In this document: piece after piece, positions 51,979 to 64,000 of the stretch
Position numbering within the stretch: the first letter of the stretch is position 1
Layout of the letters: each line of letters begins with the position of its first letter
Assembly: GCA_003255065.1 (NCBI GenBank)
Contig: QAOA01004877.1
Coordinates: 538,627-602,626, forward strand
Reading direction: 5' to 3'
Length of the DNA stretch: 64,000 nt
Origin: Cercis canadensis
Lineage: Eukaryota > Streptophyta > Magnoliopsida > Fabales > Fabaceae
Made by a program: the position numbers and the translations under genes
Notes under the pieces: model-generated
The model's database searches: none
Seen by the model: the letters and a program-made list of their open reading frames with translations, nothing else
What the model was told of the DNA's origin: nothing

Positions 51979-52804
51979 ATGGAGGTAAATTCTCCAGTTG
52001 TAGCCAAGAGGCTGTGGAATGTGTTGAGGATCACCTTCTTCATGATCAGGAAGGGTCTGATATCAAAGAGGAAGCTGATTATGGACATGAACTTGATGAT
52101 GAAGAAAGGGAAGCTCCTCAGAAAATCTCTGAGCAATCTCATGTCATCTCATCATCACCATTCTAAGAGCGTGGCACGTGGTAACTACGGCATACAGGAG
52201 TATGAATTCTCTTGCAGCAACAGCCCCAATCCTGTTTTTTTCCATGTGCCTAAGCGCAAGCACCATTTCAACTTCCCCTGCATCAATGCCCCTGAGGTTA
52301 TTGAAGAAGAACCTGAATTAACTGTATTACAAAGTGAAGACCCCAAGGCTGTGGTTTTGGTGCCCAAGACCCCAGAGTACACTTTCAACTTTAGGTTTGA
52401 TGCATCTGATTTTGCTCCAGGAGAGAAAAAAAGTCCACTCTCTGTGAGGATATCCAATTATTCATCAGACGATGAAAATGAGNCCCTGCATCAATGCCCC
52501 TGATGAGGTTATTGAAGAAGAACCTGAATTAACTGTATTACAAAGTGAAGACCCCAAGGCTGTGGCTTTGGTGCCCAAGACCCCAGAGTACACTTTCAAC
52601 TTTAGGTTTGATGCATCTGATTTTGCTCCAGGAGAGAAAAAAAGTCCACTCTCTGTGAGGATATCCAATTATTCATCAGACGATGAAAATGAGCAAGGTG
52701 GAAATGCTCAAGTTGATGACCAAGCTGAGGATTTCATCAGAAGGTTCTATGAACAACTAAGGATGCAAAGCCGTGTGCAATTACTGCAATACCCAGAGAT
52801 GTAA
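51979..52804 (+). CDS. DUF761 (cotton-fibre expressed-like) protein, interrupted by an assembly join
   Basis: As assembled, the ORF runs from the ATG at 51979 to an N at 52483. There a ~207 bp coding block (52276-52482) repeats as 52484-52693 and then continues to a stop at 52802-52804. The two blocks differ by a 3 bp insertion (PEV against PDEV) and a Val/Ala change, so they look like two alleles. A single allele would encode about 205 residues. The chain starts with a basic hydrophobic region (VVAKRLWNVLRITFFMIRKG), then His-rich, acidic and Pro-rich parts. It ends with the DUF761 motif AEDFIRRFYEQLRMQSRVQL. Function is unknown. The gene is divergent to the DUF761 gene at 42740-43354. Confidence 0.85.
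52276..52693. repeat. Allelic 207/210 bp duplication within the DUF761 coding region (assembly join)
   Basis: The sequence beginning CCCTGCATCAATGCCCCTGA occurs at 52276 and 52484, each ending in GATGAAAATGAG. N lies at 52483. One 3 bp indel and one or more SNPs separate the copies. The duplication breaks the reading frame at the N. Confidence 0.92.
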
Positions 52805-55513
52805 ACAAATGGCTTATAATCCCCATATATCTACGTCTTATCACTCTCATTCTCAATGCTCAACAGCTTGACACTGATAAATAAGTTCTGCTGAGCATTT
52901 CTGGGAAATATGCTCTATGAAAGCTTCCATCTTCTTCACTCGGAAAATTGGCTTCTCCTGTTTGTGATTCATAGCTATATTTCATTCAACATTTCAACTT
53001 ATTGTAAAGTTTTTGAGCTTTTATTATTTGTACACTCTGTTATTCTATTACATTCTATAATATAAAATTTGTTCGTACGTGTTTGCAAAGAGTACCATAT
53101 GTTGGTGCTTTAAACTTCAAAGATTTGAGAGAATTATTGTGACGCATGTAATAAGGATATTCAGAACGTTGGCTTGTGGCTTTCCCTTTTTTGCTTTGGT
53201 GTTCCATCATTGTATGTATGGTGCAGGTGGACCTTTTGGAATCATATTTGTTTCTGCTTTTGCCTTTATAATTCACACTAGTTTAGGCTCTGAGACCCAC
53301 CCACCAACACTCACATTTTCACCTACCATTAGCATTAGCACTTTTATATCTTGACAACCTTGGTCTTCATTTATCCACCAACTATGCAACCTCCTCTGTC
53401 TCTCTAGCTGTCTTGTAAGTTTAAATGGTATAGAATAATTTCTATGTACAACGTAAATTAATAAATTATAACAACTTGCATTTTCAGAATATCTTGGATT
53501 GATTCATTTGATTGTGTTAAAGCTTTCAATTGTAAAGAGATCAAGTAAATTTGGTGATGGGTATAACCGTATAAGGCAATAGGGGTAGTAGACATATCAC
53601 ATATAGAGGATTATAAAAGGACTTGATAAACAATCATACTTGTAAATAGATAATAATGCTACCGACACCAATTTTTACATAAACAACTATAAGTGGCTTT
53701 GATTTTTACATCATTTGAATTTAATGAAAATAAAATAAACAAAACCATCTAATTTTTATTCAGTTACCTAGCTATATAAATATAAAAATTAAATATGTAA
53801 TATTAGCTGTTTATAAAACACTTAAAGCTGTCAATCCAATATACTCTGTATTTAAGAGTGCCAAGTTGATTATGATTCTGCATACTCTTCGCTTCTCACA
53901 GGTTAGACCAGAATAAACTCGATTAAGTTTATCAATTTAATTGTAGCTATAGGCTCTGTTTGTTTTGATAAAAATATTTTGGCATAAAAATTTTTAGTTC
54001 TTAAATCATTTTTTTTTTTTGAAAATCATTTCTATCAAAATAAACTAAGTCATAGTAACCCACGTAGGATTTATAGATATATTTGCAATAAACGGCTATG
54101 ATAAATTTCATGAAGCAATAGCTTCATTTTTACTGCTAAAATTAAAAGTAGTGAACAACCGAATTAGCAATCAAACCAGGTTGATTATTACCCACAAAAA
54201 AAAAAAAAAAANAAAAAAAAAAAAGGATCCTGGTTTGTTTGATAGCTTAGAAAAAATAATGGATAAGTTAGTCTAGTGGACTTGTTATCGGTGGATGCCT
54301 ATATTAATAAACATAGAGCTATTCCCATTTTCATGTCTGTTGCACAAAAATGGATAGGTCCCTTATCTTAAAAGCTATTCATTTTAGAGAAAGACAAGAA
54401 TCAAAGTTAGATATTTTAGAAATATTATCAAAACAATTATCTGTTGGCATCTTCAATGAGCTTTAAGCTTTTCTCCCATATATGATAATATAATTGAGAC
54501 ATATATAGTATTAAAGTGATTGATTAGAATGTATAATCAGAAGACAGCCAAACGAGTGACTTTCTTTTTGTTCTTAATTTATGAAAAAAGAAAAGTGAAA
54601 GCAATATTGTTTTCAGGGTAGCTTGAGTTTTGGCATTGGATGGAAAAACAAAAACAATATAGAATAAGTCATTGAATGGAATAAATGTATTCTGTTGCCA
54701 GCCATTATTTTGTATTTTTTTTTCATTCAAGCCCTTAAAACTAAAACATGGAGTCCACTCCACTCTTCAACCCTTCATCCCCACTATTTTCTTGATGAAA
54801 AACACTTTGTCCACTGCTTGAAAATTTAAAATTGTGGTAAGAAATTTAAATCGAATNGGATGGATATAGAATAAGTCATTGAATGGAATAAATGTATTCT
54901 GTTGCCAGCCATTATTTTGTATTTTTTTTATCATTCAAGCCCTTAAAACTAAAACATGGAGTCCACTCCACTCTTCAACCCTTCATCCCCACTATTTTCT
55001 TGATGAAAAACACTTTGTCCACTGCTTGAAAATTTAAAATTGTGGTAAGAAATTTAAATCGAATAAATTTTTTAAATAGCTATAATTTTGAATCTGTATG
55101 TGGTCAGAAAAATATTAATAGATTTAATATTAGTTCTTTGCCTATATTTGTTTTCATGCTACAATTATTGCTAGGGGGATAATACAAGAAAAATAAAGTA
55201 ATAAACATATATGTGTGTGTATACATCTAAGACATAATAACATTACAAAAATGCTGATGCACCAAAAGTCTCCTCAATGTTTAAACCTTATACTACACTT
55301 CAAAATTTCTAATTTTCCAGTTGTTGATACTTTTACCAAATTGTCTCGCATTACATAAGTCTTGTTTTTGAAATTTCCAATTACTGAAAAATTTCTATAC
55401 ATGCATATGGTATTTACGCACGTGCATAACTTTCCTAATTCATCTTTTGTAAATTGTCTTGTATCTATTATTTATACTATTAATTTAAAAAAATTTAAAA
55501 CTATAAGAACTTA

Positions 55514-55555
<42 letters not shown>

Positions 55556-55750
55556 TTAATTTAAAATTCGTCCAAAAACTTACAATATATTTAAACTATA
55601 AATAAAACATGGCTTCCGGGAAAGCACAGTAGTACCGTGCAGCTAAGGGTCTCTGAACCCACGTTCCACGCGTGTGGTCAACCTATCAGCGCTTCCGGGA
55701 AAGCCTCGTAAGCCCAAAAAAAAACAAAAAAGTGAGTGACCAGTGACCAG
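52805..55750. other. Non-coding interval between the DUF761 and C2 genes
   Basis: Holds the DUF761 3' flank, a poly-A run with N (54196-54224), a large N-joined duplication at 54638-55064, a TA microsatellite near 55521-55551 and a short GTTTG-type element remnant near 53950-54050. No gene is supported. Confidence 0.6.
54638..55064. repeat. ~210 bp duplication around a single N (assembly join)
   Basis: 54638-54856 and 54858-55064 share sequence from GGATGGA to TTTAAATCGAAT. They differ by an indel near the start (an extra AAAACAAAAACAA in the left copy) and by one T-run difference. N lies at 54857. Indels of this kind support two haplotypes. Confidence 0.85.
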
Positions 55751-56686
55751 TCACCACCTTGGTCCTTGTTGAAAATTAGGGCCCGATGGCCATCGATTGA
55801 CCTCAGGCCCAAGTGGCGGGTAATATTGGTCCCAACTCGTCATGGGTGGTGGAGGCCGGGGTGGGAACGAGTACGGTGGCGGCGGCGGCCGTGAGCCGAA
55901 TAGAGGTGCTGCCGTGAAGGGCGGTGGTGAAAAAGGAGATCGGTAGTAATAATTATACCCTCCAGATGAGGGAGATGAAACAATTGGTGGAGGAGCAAAG
56001 GTAGAGGGAGAAGGATAGCCCTCTTCTGTAGGATTTACTGGTATCGCGAGTGGCGGATAGCTGATTGCACAAGGCGAGCTGTCGATTTCGGATGTGGGAT
56101 ATTGAATGTGTGATTGATTGTAATTGGGAGCATTATTATGTTGAACCAGCTCTGTCTCTGGAGCTACAAGTACAACAGGGTACCCAGTGATTTGCCCCTC
56201 TGGAATCTCCCATGATTGGTTCGCAACAATCCCATTGCCATTCACTTTGTAAGAGAAATTGACAAACCCATTGGATTTCCCATCACTGGTACGCACCTCA
56301 TAGTTCACGAACCGAACGATTCCAGCAAAATCAGCTTCTTGAATGAGATCCTTGAGAGGCACGTGAGTTTCTCCGATGAGTTTGTCGCCGAGTATGAGAC
56401 CATCGTGGCGGAATTCGAAATGCAAGAAGAGGTGGTCGCAATCGTGTAACGAAACCCATCCCAAATCGAATCGCATTTCGTGATACCATTCGGGATTGTT
56501 GCCATCTCCATCTGCGTCTCTATCTGTCTGGGTTCTCTGTTGCTGCTGCTGTTTCTCGTTCAATTTCCTTTTGGGGTCGTCGCTGACAATGGAGACGATT
56601 GCGTATAAGGTGAGTTTCTGAAAGAAATTGAAGGCTTTCAGGTCTTCGCAGAAACAAACTCTAAGCTCTAACGACTTGAGTTCCAT
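55751..56686 (-). CDS. C2-domain protein with proline-rich tail (SRC2-like)
   Basis: An intronless ORF of 311 residues. The N-terminal C2 domain (about residues 1-150) begins LELRVCFCEDLKAFNFFQKL and continues through LTLYAIVSIV, EWYHEMRFDLGW, HLFLHFEFRHDGLILGDKLI and GETHVPLKDLIQ. C2 domains bind phospholipids, often with Ca2+. The acidic loop positions here look incomplete, so Ca2+ binding is uncertain. The rest is rich in Pro, Tyr and Ser (PPPPPYSFPPRPPPPM), as in SRC2/BAP-type plant C2 proteins linked to cold and defence responses at membranes. A Gln run (QQQQQ) interrupts the C2 loop near residue 45. Family assignment is firm; the exact member is not. Confidence 0.88.
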   Translation of the reverse strand: MELKSLELRVCFCEDLKAFNFFQKLTLYAIVSIVSDDPKRKLNEKQQQQQRTQTDRDADGDGNNPEWYHEMRFDLGWVSLHDCDHLFLHFEFRHDGLILGDKLIGETHVPLKDLIQEADFAGIVRFVNYEVRTSDGKSNGFVNFSYKVNGNGIVANQSWEIPEGQITGYPVVLVAPETELVQHNNAPNYNQSHIQYPTSEIDSSPCAISYPPLAIPVNPTEEGYPSPSTFAPPPIVSSPSSGGYNYYYRSPFSPPPFTAAPLFGSRPPPPPYSFPPRPPPPMTSWDQYYPPLGPEVNRWPSGPNFQQGPRW

Positions 56687-57598
56687 AAGATCCTATTTGT
56701 TAGCTGTGAGAGGAGTTTGATAACCGTACGTATAACGCCGATATTCTGGCAAGCTACGATGAAATTTTAGCCAACAAGTGGATTATTTTGATAGGAATGC
56801 GATATTTTTTAGATAAATGTTGAATATCTTAATGTTATGTTTGTAATATAACCTGTCTAGTTATAAACATTTCTAGTTGGACCCGACCCATATGAATCAC
56901 ATTTATTCTGTTTGTGTATCAAGTTTGAATGGAAGGTGTTGTTTTGTGGTTATGGATCTACATCACTGTGTTGTGCGCGGGGAGCTTTCTGTCCATCATC
57001 AACGAATCTTCTCTTATATTCTTAACATACAACATTTTTCCAGAATGTTTACGCGTTACGGCCTTCATTTATGTGGAAAGAAATATATCTTTTCTAGACA
57101 CAACTAATAATACATGGGTTTAATAACTCTTCCTCTTATTTTAAAATTAGATATCAGAAATCTCTAGATTCTTACGAAGAATCTACTGCACAACAACACG
57201 TAAGTTTAACACATGATATTGTTCATTTTGCAAGGGTTCTTTTGTGCAGTTTACTCTTGTGGTTGTATATATATACGTACAGGTGTGACTTATCATCATG
57301 GTACTTGACAGATCAATCTGTTCCCACGTAGTTTCTGAGATGATACTTTCACGTTCAAAAGCTGATTAGAAACCACTCTTTTTTCTTTCACAATTATGCA
57401 AGCAAGAATTTACAATATACAAGTTATACTCTTTTTTTTTATTTTTTATTTTTATTTTGCTGAGGAGATTACAAACAGATGAATTTGGCGGCTTGTATGT
57501 ATCTCAGGGCCTCCAATCATTATAAAAATGAAGAGAGGAAAAGAAGAAAAGAATCTATCCTGTGGGAAATGCTATAACTACTACTATGAGTATGAGTA

Positions 57599-60500
57599 TC
57601 AAGGGGTCTCTTCCAGAACAGGACTAGTTTCGAGCAGTTTCCCGGCATCTTCATCCATGGGGATCTTACTCCAACCGGAATTTCTCATGGACAAAACCTT
57701 AGCCCTCTCAATCCCACTACCTCTAAATCCAGTCATCCTTGATGACATCATTGGCATCACAAGAACTGCAGATGCATGGATGGTATCCTCCCCAAAGCCC
57801 AGAGACAATGCACAAGCAGTCTACAAGGAAACATAAACTCACATTTTTTACTTACCAAATCATAAAACCACACAAAATGTACATATGCTCTGCTAGAGCA
57901 ATTAGTAATACCTTTGCCTTCACCGCCATCTCTGTAGCCTTCAACATCATTCCTTTTACAAATGACTGCGGTTCTTTGTTCTGTGGTTCTTCTGATGACA
58001 CTACCAGCCTATACCAGATATATGGGTATGAGCATTACATCAGTGAAAATCATAGATAATAACAATATTTGTGACAATTACGAAGGAAACAAGAAAAATT
58101 TCAAGGGATTTCCTTTTTTCTTGTTTTGCAAATCAATGCAAAAGAAGTCTCTTATGGAAGTTTCCTTAACAGATTTAACTTTTTGTACCAGAGATCTTAT
58201 TAAGTTTGAAACAACTCTACAGCATAATGTAAGATGGGACAATGAACTCGTTCTTCACTCATTTGGAAGATTTCACACACTTTACCTGTTCATTTCTGTT
58301 GAAATGCTGGAAGACACCATGGAATCTAAAGAACTATCTTTACTCTCAGCACCTGAAAATTTTCAGAATACGTTACATAAAATTCATCCTTTAAATCTAT
58401 TTAGGGTATGTTTGGTAGGGGTAAAGGGATAAACATTAAGGGAGTATCATTTACTCTTTTTTCACGGAGTAACAATAGATATAAACATTACTCTTTAATT
58501 ATGTTTGGTATGCCTAATAATTAGAGGAGATGAAGAGGAAGAACGGAGGAGAGTTTGAGGAGATGGGGGATAGATAAAGAAGATCCAAAATATTTCCCCC
58601 ACTATTACCCCCCTAAATAGTTTCTCTCAATTTATTTTTACAACCAAACATATTTAAAACAAATTACTCCTTTTACTCCCCTACCAAACATACCCTTAAG
58701 TGTAAAATCATCAAAAATAAAAATGATAATACCTTTTGACTCATCAGGTGCCAGCAAAGAAATGCCAATGAACACACACAACATTCCAAGTATGAACATT
58801 GTTGTCCTTAATGTATCAAATACCTGCTTTCACGAAGACAAGTTTTGCATGACACCTAAATACATAATCCAAACACATTCAGCATCCATCAAAATAATGG
58901 TGCTAATCTACAAGCTTTACCAATGCATGTTTCAGAACAAGATGTCAAGCGACTGTCTATTTATAAATCACCAATTACATAGATATATGGAGACATCATT
59001 AATCGGCAGCATATCCCAGTATTCAGCAGAAATATTTGCAGGAAAGTAGTCCAGTTTTCCTATTCCCCCCTCTCTCTCTCTCACACACACACACGTAATG
59101 CCACAGAAAAATTACAATGCTAAATTGAAAAATCCATCATGCCTCATTCACCAACAACCCAAAGGTATATGACTTGATTTGCTTTCCCAAAAGTTTAAAT
59201 TAATGTTCTCAGTTAATCCCATTCTAAAACTCAGGATATTATTAATTAGAATGGTCAAAACCCATCAACCCACACCAAAAAACCAGCTGTGAACACGAGA
59301 AAGAAAGAGCACCTGATATTCCTGAAAATATATAAATCCTGTACAAATGGAGAAGAAGGTCCACACTATCTGAAACATAGGAACAATAAGAATTGCATCA
59401 AACAAGGACAATCCTTCGTTCAACCTTGCCATCTGCGAACATAAGAATAGACTGAATTAGCTTCACTAAAAATTTAATCATAATTAACTTCAAAAGTTTG
59501 TCTCATCAGAACATCAGGAACCGGTAGAAAACATAAATACATTGATATAGCTTTACCCAAAATCCAGCAGTACTAAGAAATAAAAGAAGCATGGAATATG
59601 TAAACCAGCTGTGCAACTGAAAACCACCGGACATGGCCAATCGCAGGAGGTTAGAACTGCCGAAAAAAAAAATGAAAGAATTTGACATTAGACTTAATGA
59701 ATAAGCCTACGTATCATAAAGAGCAATGACATCTTGAAGTAACTAACTTACAGGGACTTCGCAAACAACACTGAGCATGATCCTACAGCACCTGAAACTA
59801 CAGCATATGAAAACGGTAGCAGCATCTGCCAATAGGGTTTGAGGTCTTGCCCTGATACGGCAAGCAAAAGTTCCCCTCTCCTGCATATTTCCCATGTCAA
59901 TTGTAAAGAAGGTAATTATTTGATTAAATTAACCACAGATAATTAGAGTTTAGTTATCACCTATAAATGGTGTGATGCAAGCCAACAACTACGACCAAAA
60001 CTAGAAGGTAGAGAAGGAATGCAATGTTACTGTATTTCTCTGCCAACTGCTCTGGTGTATAAACTGAAATGCAAGTAGTTAACCATGCATGAGCTTACAG
60101 CCATTAAAATCCTCATTAAAATCAATATTTTGTGATTTGTTTCATCATATGATTGGAAGGATACGAAGGAATAAAATCTTATCAATCAGTTAGCATAAAG
60201 AACTTTTCAGACGAAAAATACAGTGGAAGAAGTGCAAGTTTGCTCCTTCCTATCTATCATATATGAAGTTCCTTGTATACTTAAAGTCAGTAGTTCACTG
60301 AACTGTGCATTTTGGCACAGTCAATTATATAGTTGCAGATAATACTTAATGCTGCCTTAATTTTAAGCACTATCTGAATATCAGGCTATCAGCACAATTT
60401 GTGTCATCTTCACAAGGGAGCTGCCAAGCAGAGATTAATTGCACTAGGCAAAAGCAGAAAGCCAATTAACATAAAATTAAAAAATAAAAATAAATCATGT

Positions 60501-61622
60501 ACCAGGTGATTGGTGATTGCCAAAAGCCACAAGAAAGGTGTTTCCAAGAACAATGAAGGCTGTGGCAACCAGTACCCTGTTAAAAAGCCAAAAATTAAGC
60601 CAGTATTATTCACATAACAAGAATGTTATGAAAAGAGTGAAAAAGTGAAACAGTAGTCTCAATTCAGATTTAGCATACTTGACAGTCACCATTTTGTTCA
60701 AGACAAAGTAAGCAAATGCTATGTTAGATACAAACTGAACTGATCCCAGGGCCGCAAGAAGTGACTGTATGGCAGGCAGAAAAGACAATGCAATCAGAAG
60801 AAAAGCAAATAATGTATTTATCTACTCCAAGAATTGTATAACCTCAATAACATGTACCAACAAACCAAAAAAATAAACAAAAACTACAGCATGCTATCAC
60901 AAAATTACTTCATATGTTGAGTCAGATTCTTAATAAAATTACTAACAACTTACCTGAGCAGCATATCCAAAGGAAACGAAATTAAGGCAATTTCCCAGAA
61001 AGAAAAATACAATACCTGCATACAAAGAATTGTGTACACAAATCAGAAACCAGGAATCAGCCAACTAATGTACAATGCGCAAAACTCATAAACGATGCAA
61101 CTAGACTATACCAACTCTCCAAGTCTGGAAGTATATAATAGGCTTTAGAGGCAGCTTTCCACTTGTGCCATCACTTCCTAGTCCAGAATATCTTTCTCTC
61201 TGCAAAAAAGATATAGCTCAACCTCTTCATATTTCCCAAATCATTTGATCTAGTATTATTACATTTATGTGATCATTGCCAATGATTTTGCAGACTGCAG
61301 ACTAAGTAGTTTAAGTGCTTCACTCTATTTTTGTAATTGACTGTTATAAATATTTAAGTGAAGATTGTTTCCTCCAACAAATCATGCTGACTGCACTCTT
61401 ATACATCATTGCAAGCTTAAGGAAAAAGAGATAGGCAAATTCAATATCCCACTTCATTACAAAAAGAAAAGAAACACATAGAATAGTATGTCACAAATGG
61501 TTTCAACCAGAAGAAAGGGCACGATATACCTCATTATGACCTAATTTAAGAAGATTTGTCCCAAAGTTTATAGCAATGCTGCCAAAGAGGTTAATGAAAG
61601 CTCCAACGATCCACTCCCCCAT
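57599..61622 (-). CDS. NIPA8: Probable magnesium transporter NIPA8-like
   Basis: A multi-pass membrane protein of the NIPA/DUF803 (drug/metabolite transporter-like) family. Thirteen exons join in frame to 443 residues, the usual length: 61622-61530, 61199-61112, 61015-60954, 60764-60679, 60576-60503, 60063-59961, 59880-59752, 59656-59557, 59432-59313, 58823-58733, 58352-58286, 58008-57912 and 57820-57599. It starts MGEWIVGAFINLFGSIAINF. Hydrophobic segments follow in exons 3-9, for example FLGNCLNFVSFGYAAQ, SLLAALGSVQFVSNIAFAYF, VLVATAFIVLGNTFLVAFG, LLPFSYAVVSGAVGSCSVLF and ILIVPMFQIVWTFFSICTGF. The C-terminal third is hydrophilic and Ser-rich and ends with ASAVLVMPMMSSRMTGFRGS and a short tail. 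Mg2+ transport is inferred from animal NIPA proteins. Intron 10 is mostly a MITE. The non-coding leader continues upstream toward about 62.8 kb and is probably spliced. Confidence 0.95.
58404..58695. mobile_element. Harbinger/Tourist-like MITE inside a NIPA8 intron
   Basis: A 292 bp element with inverted-repeat ends GGGTATGTTTGGTAGGGG and the exact complement at the right. It is flanked by TTA at 58401-58403 and 58696-58698, the 3 bp target site typical of PIF/Harbinger elements. It has no coding capacity. It makes up about three quarters of the 380 bp intron (58353-58732), so the intron was probably about 85 bp before insertion. It sits about 35 bp from the donor and about 50 bp from the acceptor. 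Confidence 0.8.
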
Positions 61623-64000
61623 GAATAAAAGACGTGGCAACGGGAAGGAGACCCCGCATGCAGTAGATAGGTGAAGATGCTCTTTATATCAGATAACCGT
61701 TGTTAAATTATTCTCCACAGAAAAAATAGGGGTAGAAGCGAAATAGCTTTTCTTGTATGCACCAAGTAGGCAAGCGTGCAGAACCTAGCTTGATTAAACA
61801 AAGTTAGGCTTCGGGATAACAGCAGTCCTGTGTCAACTACAAACATAAATCAAAGTTCACCACATAACTATCGATAGAAGAACTTGTTTAAGAAGAGAAC
61901 CACTGAAGGAGATCTATTAAGTAAATTTAATGAGCTTAAAACAAGGGGAGGAAAAAATAGAAGGTAGCAAGATGCAGCTAATTCCATATAAAAGAAAACA
62001 ATAAAGCAAATTTGTGCGATCCCATGAAAGGTCAAACTAATTTCAAGATAAAATAGGTTGATAGCTAGTCGCATTGAATCTCGCATATAGTTAATTACAT
62101 TCTGGTAGACCAAAACTAATCGATTGGGGTTGAACAATGCAATGCTGCTGTTATTTGATCTTTTGTTAGTTCTAGAGACATTTCAAACAATTTTAACAAG
62201 GAATCAGCAGAAGAAAAAAGAGGCAGCTCCTGACCCAATATGCTTCATCTTAAACTCCAGATCTGGTAATATTTTACCAGCAAATTGCACCCAGAAGACC
62301 TATTCAACTCAATGCGGCGACTAAAGAAACCAAATCATTGAAAAAGCAAAATATTCGGAGATAATCACCCTGAGTATGCACAATTAGGAATCGTAAGCAG
62401 CCTCCTTACCTCCCAGATGAAGAAACAAAGTTTCCCTCTTTGGCCCGAAATTCAAAACCCAATTTGTTCCAAATGTTAGATGCTTGGCTTGCCTTCAAAA
62501 GGGATCCAAGATTCATAAAGAAGAGAAAGAAGAAGAAAGCAATTGAACTTCGTATTTGTTGCTAAAAACCAAAAGCAGCATTATTTTGAAAAATAAAATA
62601 AGAATGAGACTTTTCTTGACCCGAAATGAACCGTATTGCTATTCGAATCAGCAAACGATGACCCAGATGCGAGGAAGATAGCAAAAGAGTGAAAGACAAA
62701 GGTGAGAGAGAGAAAGAAGGGAAGAAAGAGAAAGAGAAACAGAAAGGAAGTTGTCCGGTCAATAGCTAAACAACGTGAGACTTGAGCGACCGCTATTGCC
62801 GCCGTCTCCAACTGTCGGTAAAGAATCTAATACGGTTCCGGATATAGTAACATTATTGTAAAAAGCATTGACAGCAGTTAAGAAATTATTTCTACCGTTT
62901 ATTTTCTAGTGGAGTCTCATATACCTTTCATCGTACGGTTCACAATTATTAGTTGATTTGATACTCATTTTTGGATTAATATCAATATACATTAGTGGTG
63001 CTCCTTAAATCGTCTTTAGCTCCACTCTCATCTCATCATATCCTTATTTATATCTTTCTTTCTATTTTTTTTTTAATTTCTCTTGGCGGGTAAATATATT
63101 CGAAAGTGCGAGTCCCGCGTCGGTTATAATGCACTAAGGAAATAAAAAATTGAAAGATAATCAAAATGGATAATTTAGTTAAATTTATTTTTTTAAAATT
63201 TAAATTTTCATTATACGAAATTAAAAGTATCTTAATATTAGTAAATTATGATTACAAATAAATGATTAAAAATATCGTTAAATTTTTAATCTTTTTATGA
63301 TTTTTTATATATCATATTTGGAGTTTATAAATTTTATTTTTAAATTTAAAAAAAAAACTATTTTATTTTAAAACTTTTTGTAAATGCCAATAAGCTGATA
63401 AACTTTTTGGGTTAATATGACATGGAGAGGAACAATTGATATTTAGGTTTTGACAAATTTTGGGCCATTTTTTTTTTGTTCAACCCCTAAACTATTTTAA
63501 ATTTAAAAATGGAATGTGAAACAAGCATCAATGGTCAAACATGGATGTATATTAAAGATGACAATTTTATTAAGACCCTTGGCTGGCTTGAATTCAAAGT
63601 TGGTGGCAAACAAGGACCTCCACCCACATGTTGAAATATTACAAAGAAACTTCAGCGCTACTAGATAATTGTGACATTTGAAGTAGCTTTCAGTGAAAAA
63701 AATGTGACATTTACCTACAACCATAATTTCAAACTGAAATCTACATTTCCTTTTTCAAAATTTTCAGATTTTTTTAAAATATTTTTAATATTTATGTGGT
63801 ATATTATACTAAATAAAAATAATTAATATATGAATAATATATAAACAAATTAATTATTTTTAAACTTATTTTAAAAAATAAAATAAAATAATTTTATATT
63901 TAATAAAATATAAAAATTACATATCATAAAATTTCTATTTTCTTAATTGTGAAAAGAAATCAATAATTGATTTTGCTTAATTACGTAATAATAATATAAA
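61623..64000. other. NIPA8 leader and promoter, then AT-rich sequence
   Basis: The first ~1.2 kb probably carries the NIPA8 5' UTR, with likely leader introns, and its promoter near 62.8 kb. A TC-rich tract reads out on the minus strand around 62690-62755. From 63.0 kb to the window end I see only very A+T-rich sequence and no gene. Confidence 0.5.

Noticed and set aside
52472-52804. A second, separate DUF761 gene
   Set aside because: It begins at an N and repeats the block just upstream with allelic differences, so it is the other allele of the same gene.
54196-54224. Poly-A tail of a retroposed transcript
   Set aside because: The run contains an N join, and no gene-derived sequence or target-site duplication was found upstream.

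Overview
This is a window of nuclear DNA from a flowering plant, almost certainly a eudicot. The evidence is GT-AG introns with AT-rich flanks, chloroplast-targeted enzymes (GAPA, acetyl-CoA synthetase), a pentatricopeptide-repeat protein, a heavy-metal isoprenylated protein, a xyloglucan endotransglucosylase and many small non-autonomous transposons. I cannot name the species. The sequence is a draft scaffold: single N characters join contigs at about thirteen places. At most joins the two flanks repeat each other with a few SNPs or indels, as expected where two haplotypes of a heterozygous genome failed to merge.

Layout. 1-6789 (-): plastid acetyl-CoA synthetase, 17 exons seen, 3' end outside the window; one intron has a GC donor and carries a MITE. 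6.8-10.2 kb: non-coding, with a MITE and a duplicated contig end. 10240-11583 (-) PPR protein and 12177-13229 (+) LWD-type WD40 protein are divergent and share a 593 bp upstream region. 16507-17544 (-): HIPP metallochaperone-like protein. 19462-21677 (+): GAPA of the Calvin cycle. 24348-25590 (-): XTH cell-wall enzyme. 25.6-31.4 kb: AT-rich, with fold-back elements. 31425-35053 (-): OTU cysteine protease. 37.5-38.6 kb: broken coding fragments. 38715-40721 (-): DEAD-box helicase of the RH41 type with a zinc finger. 42740-43354 (-) and 51979-52804 (+): two divergent DUF761 (cotton-fibre-type) proteins, the second interrupted by an assembly join. Between them lies a gene desert holding three diverged copies of an unidentified ~500 bp unit. 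55751-56686 (-): C2-domain protein with a proline-rich tail. 57599-61622 (-): 13-exon NIPA8-type magnesium transporter.

The genes do not form one pathway. They are housekeeping, photosynthetic and cell-wall genes, each with its own promoter. Their order matters more: PPR, LWD, GAPA and NIPA8 match a block I remember on Arabidopsis chromosome 3 (about At3g26630-At3g26670), and OTU plus RH41 match At3g02070/At3g02065. The window therefore looks like conserved angiosperm microsynteny opened up by non-coding insertions. I saw no convincing new biological system. The best leads are the triplicated unit at 45.7-48.9 kb, the MITEs inside introns, the GC-AG intron and the haplotype-join artefacts.
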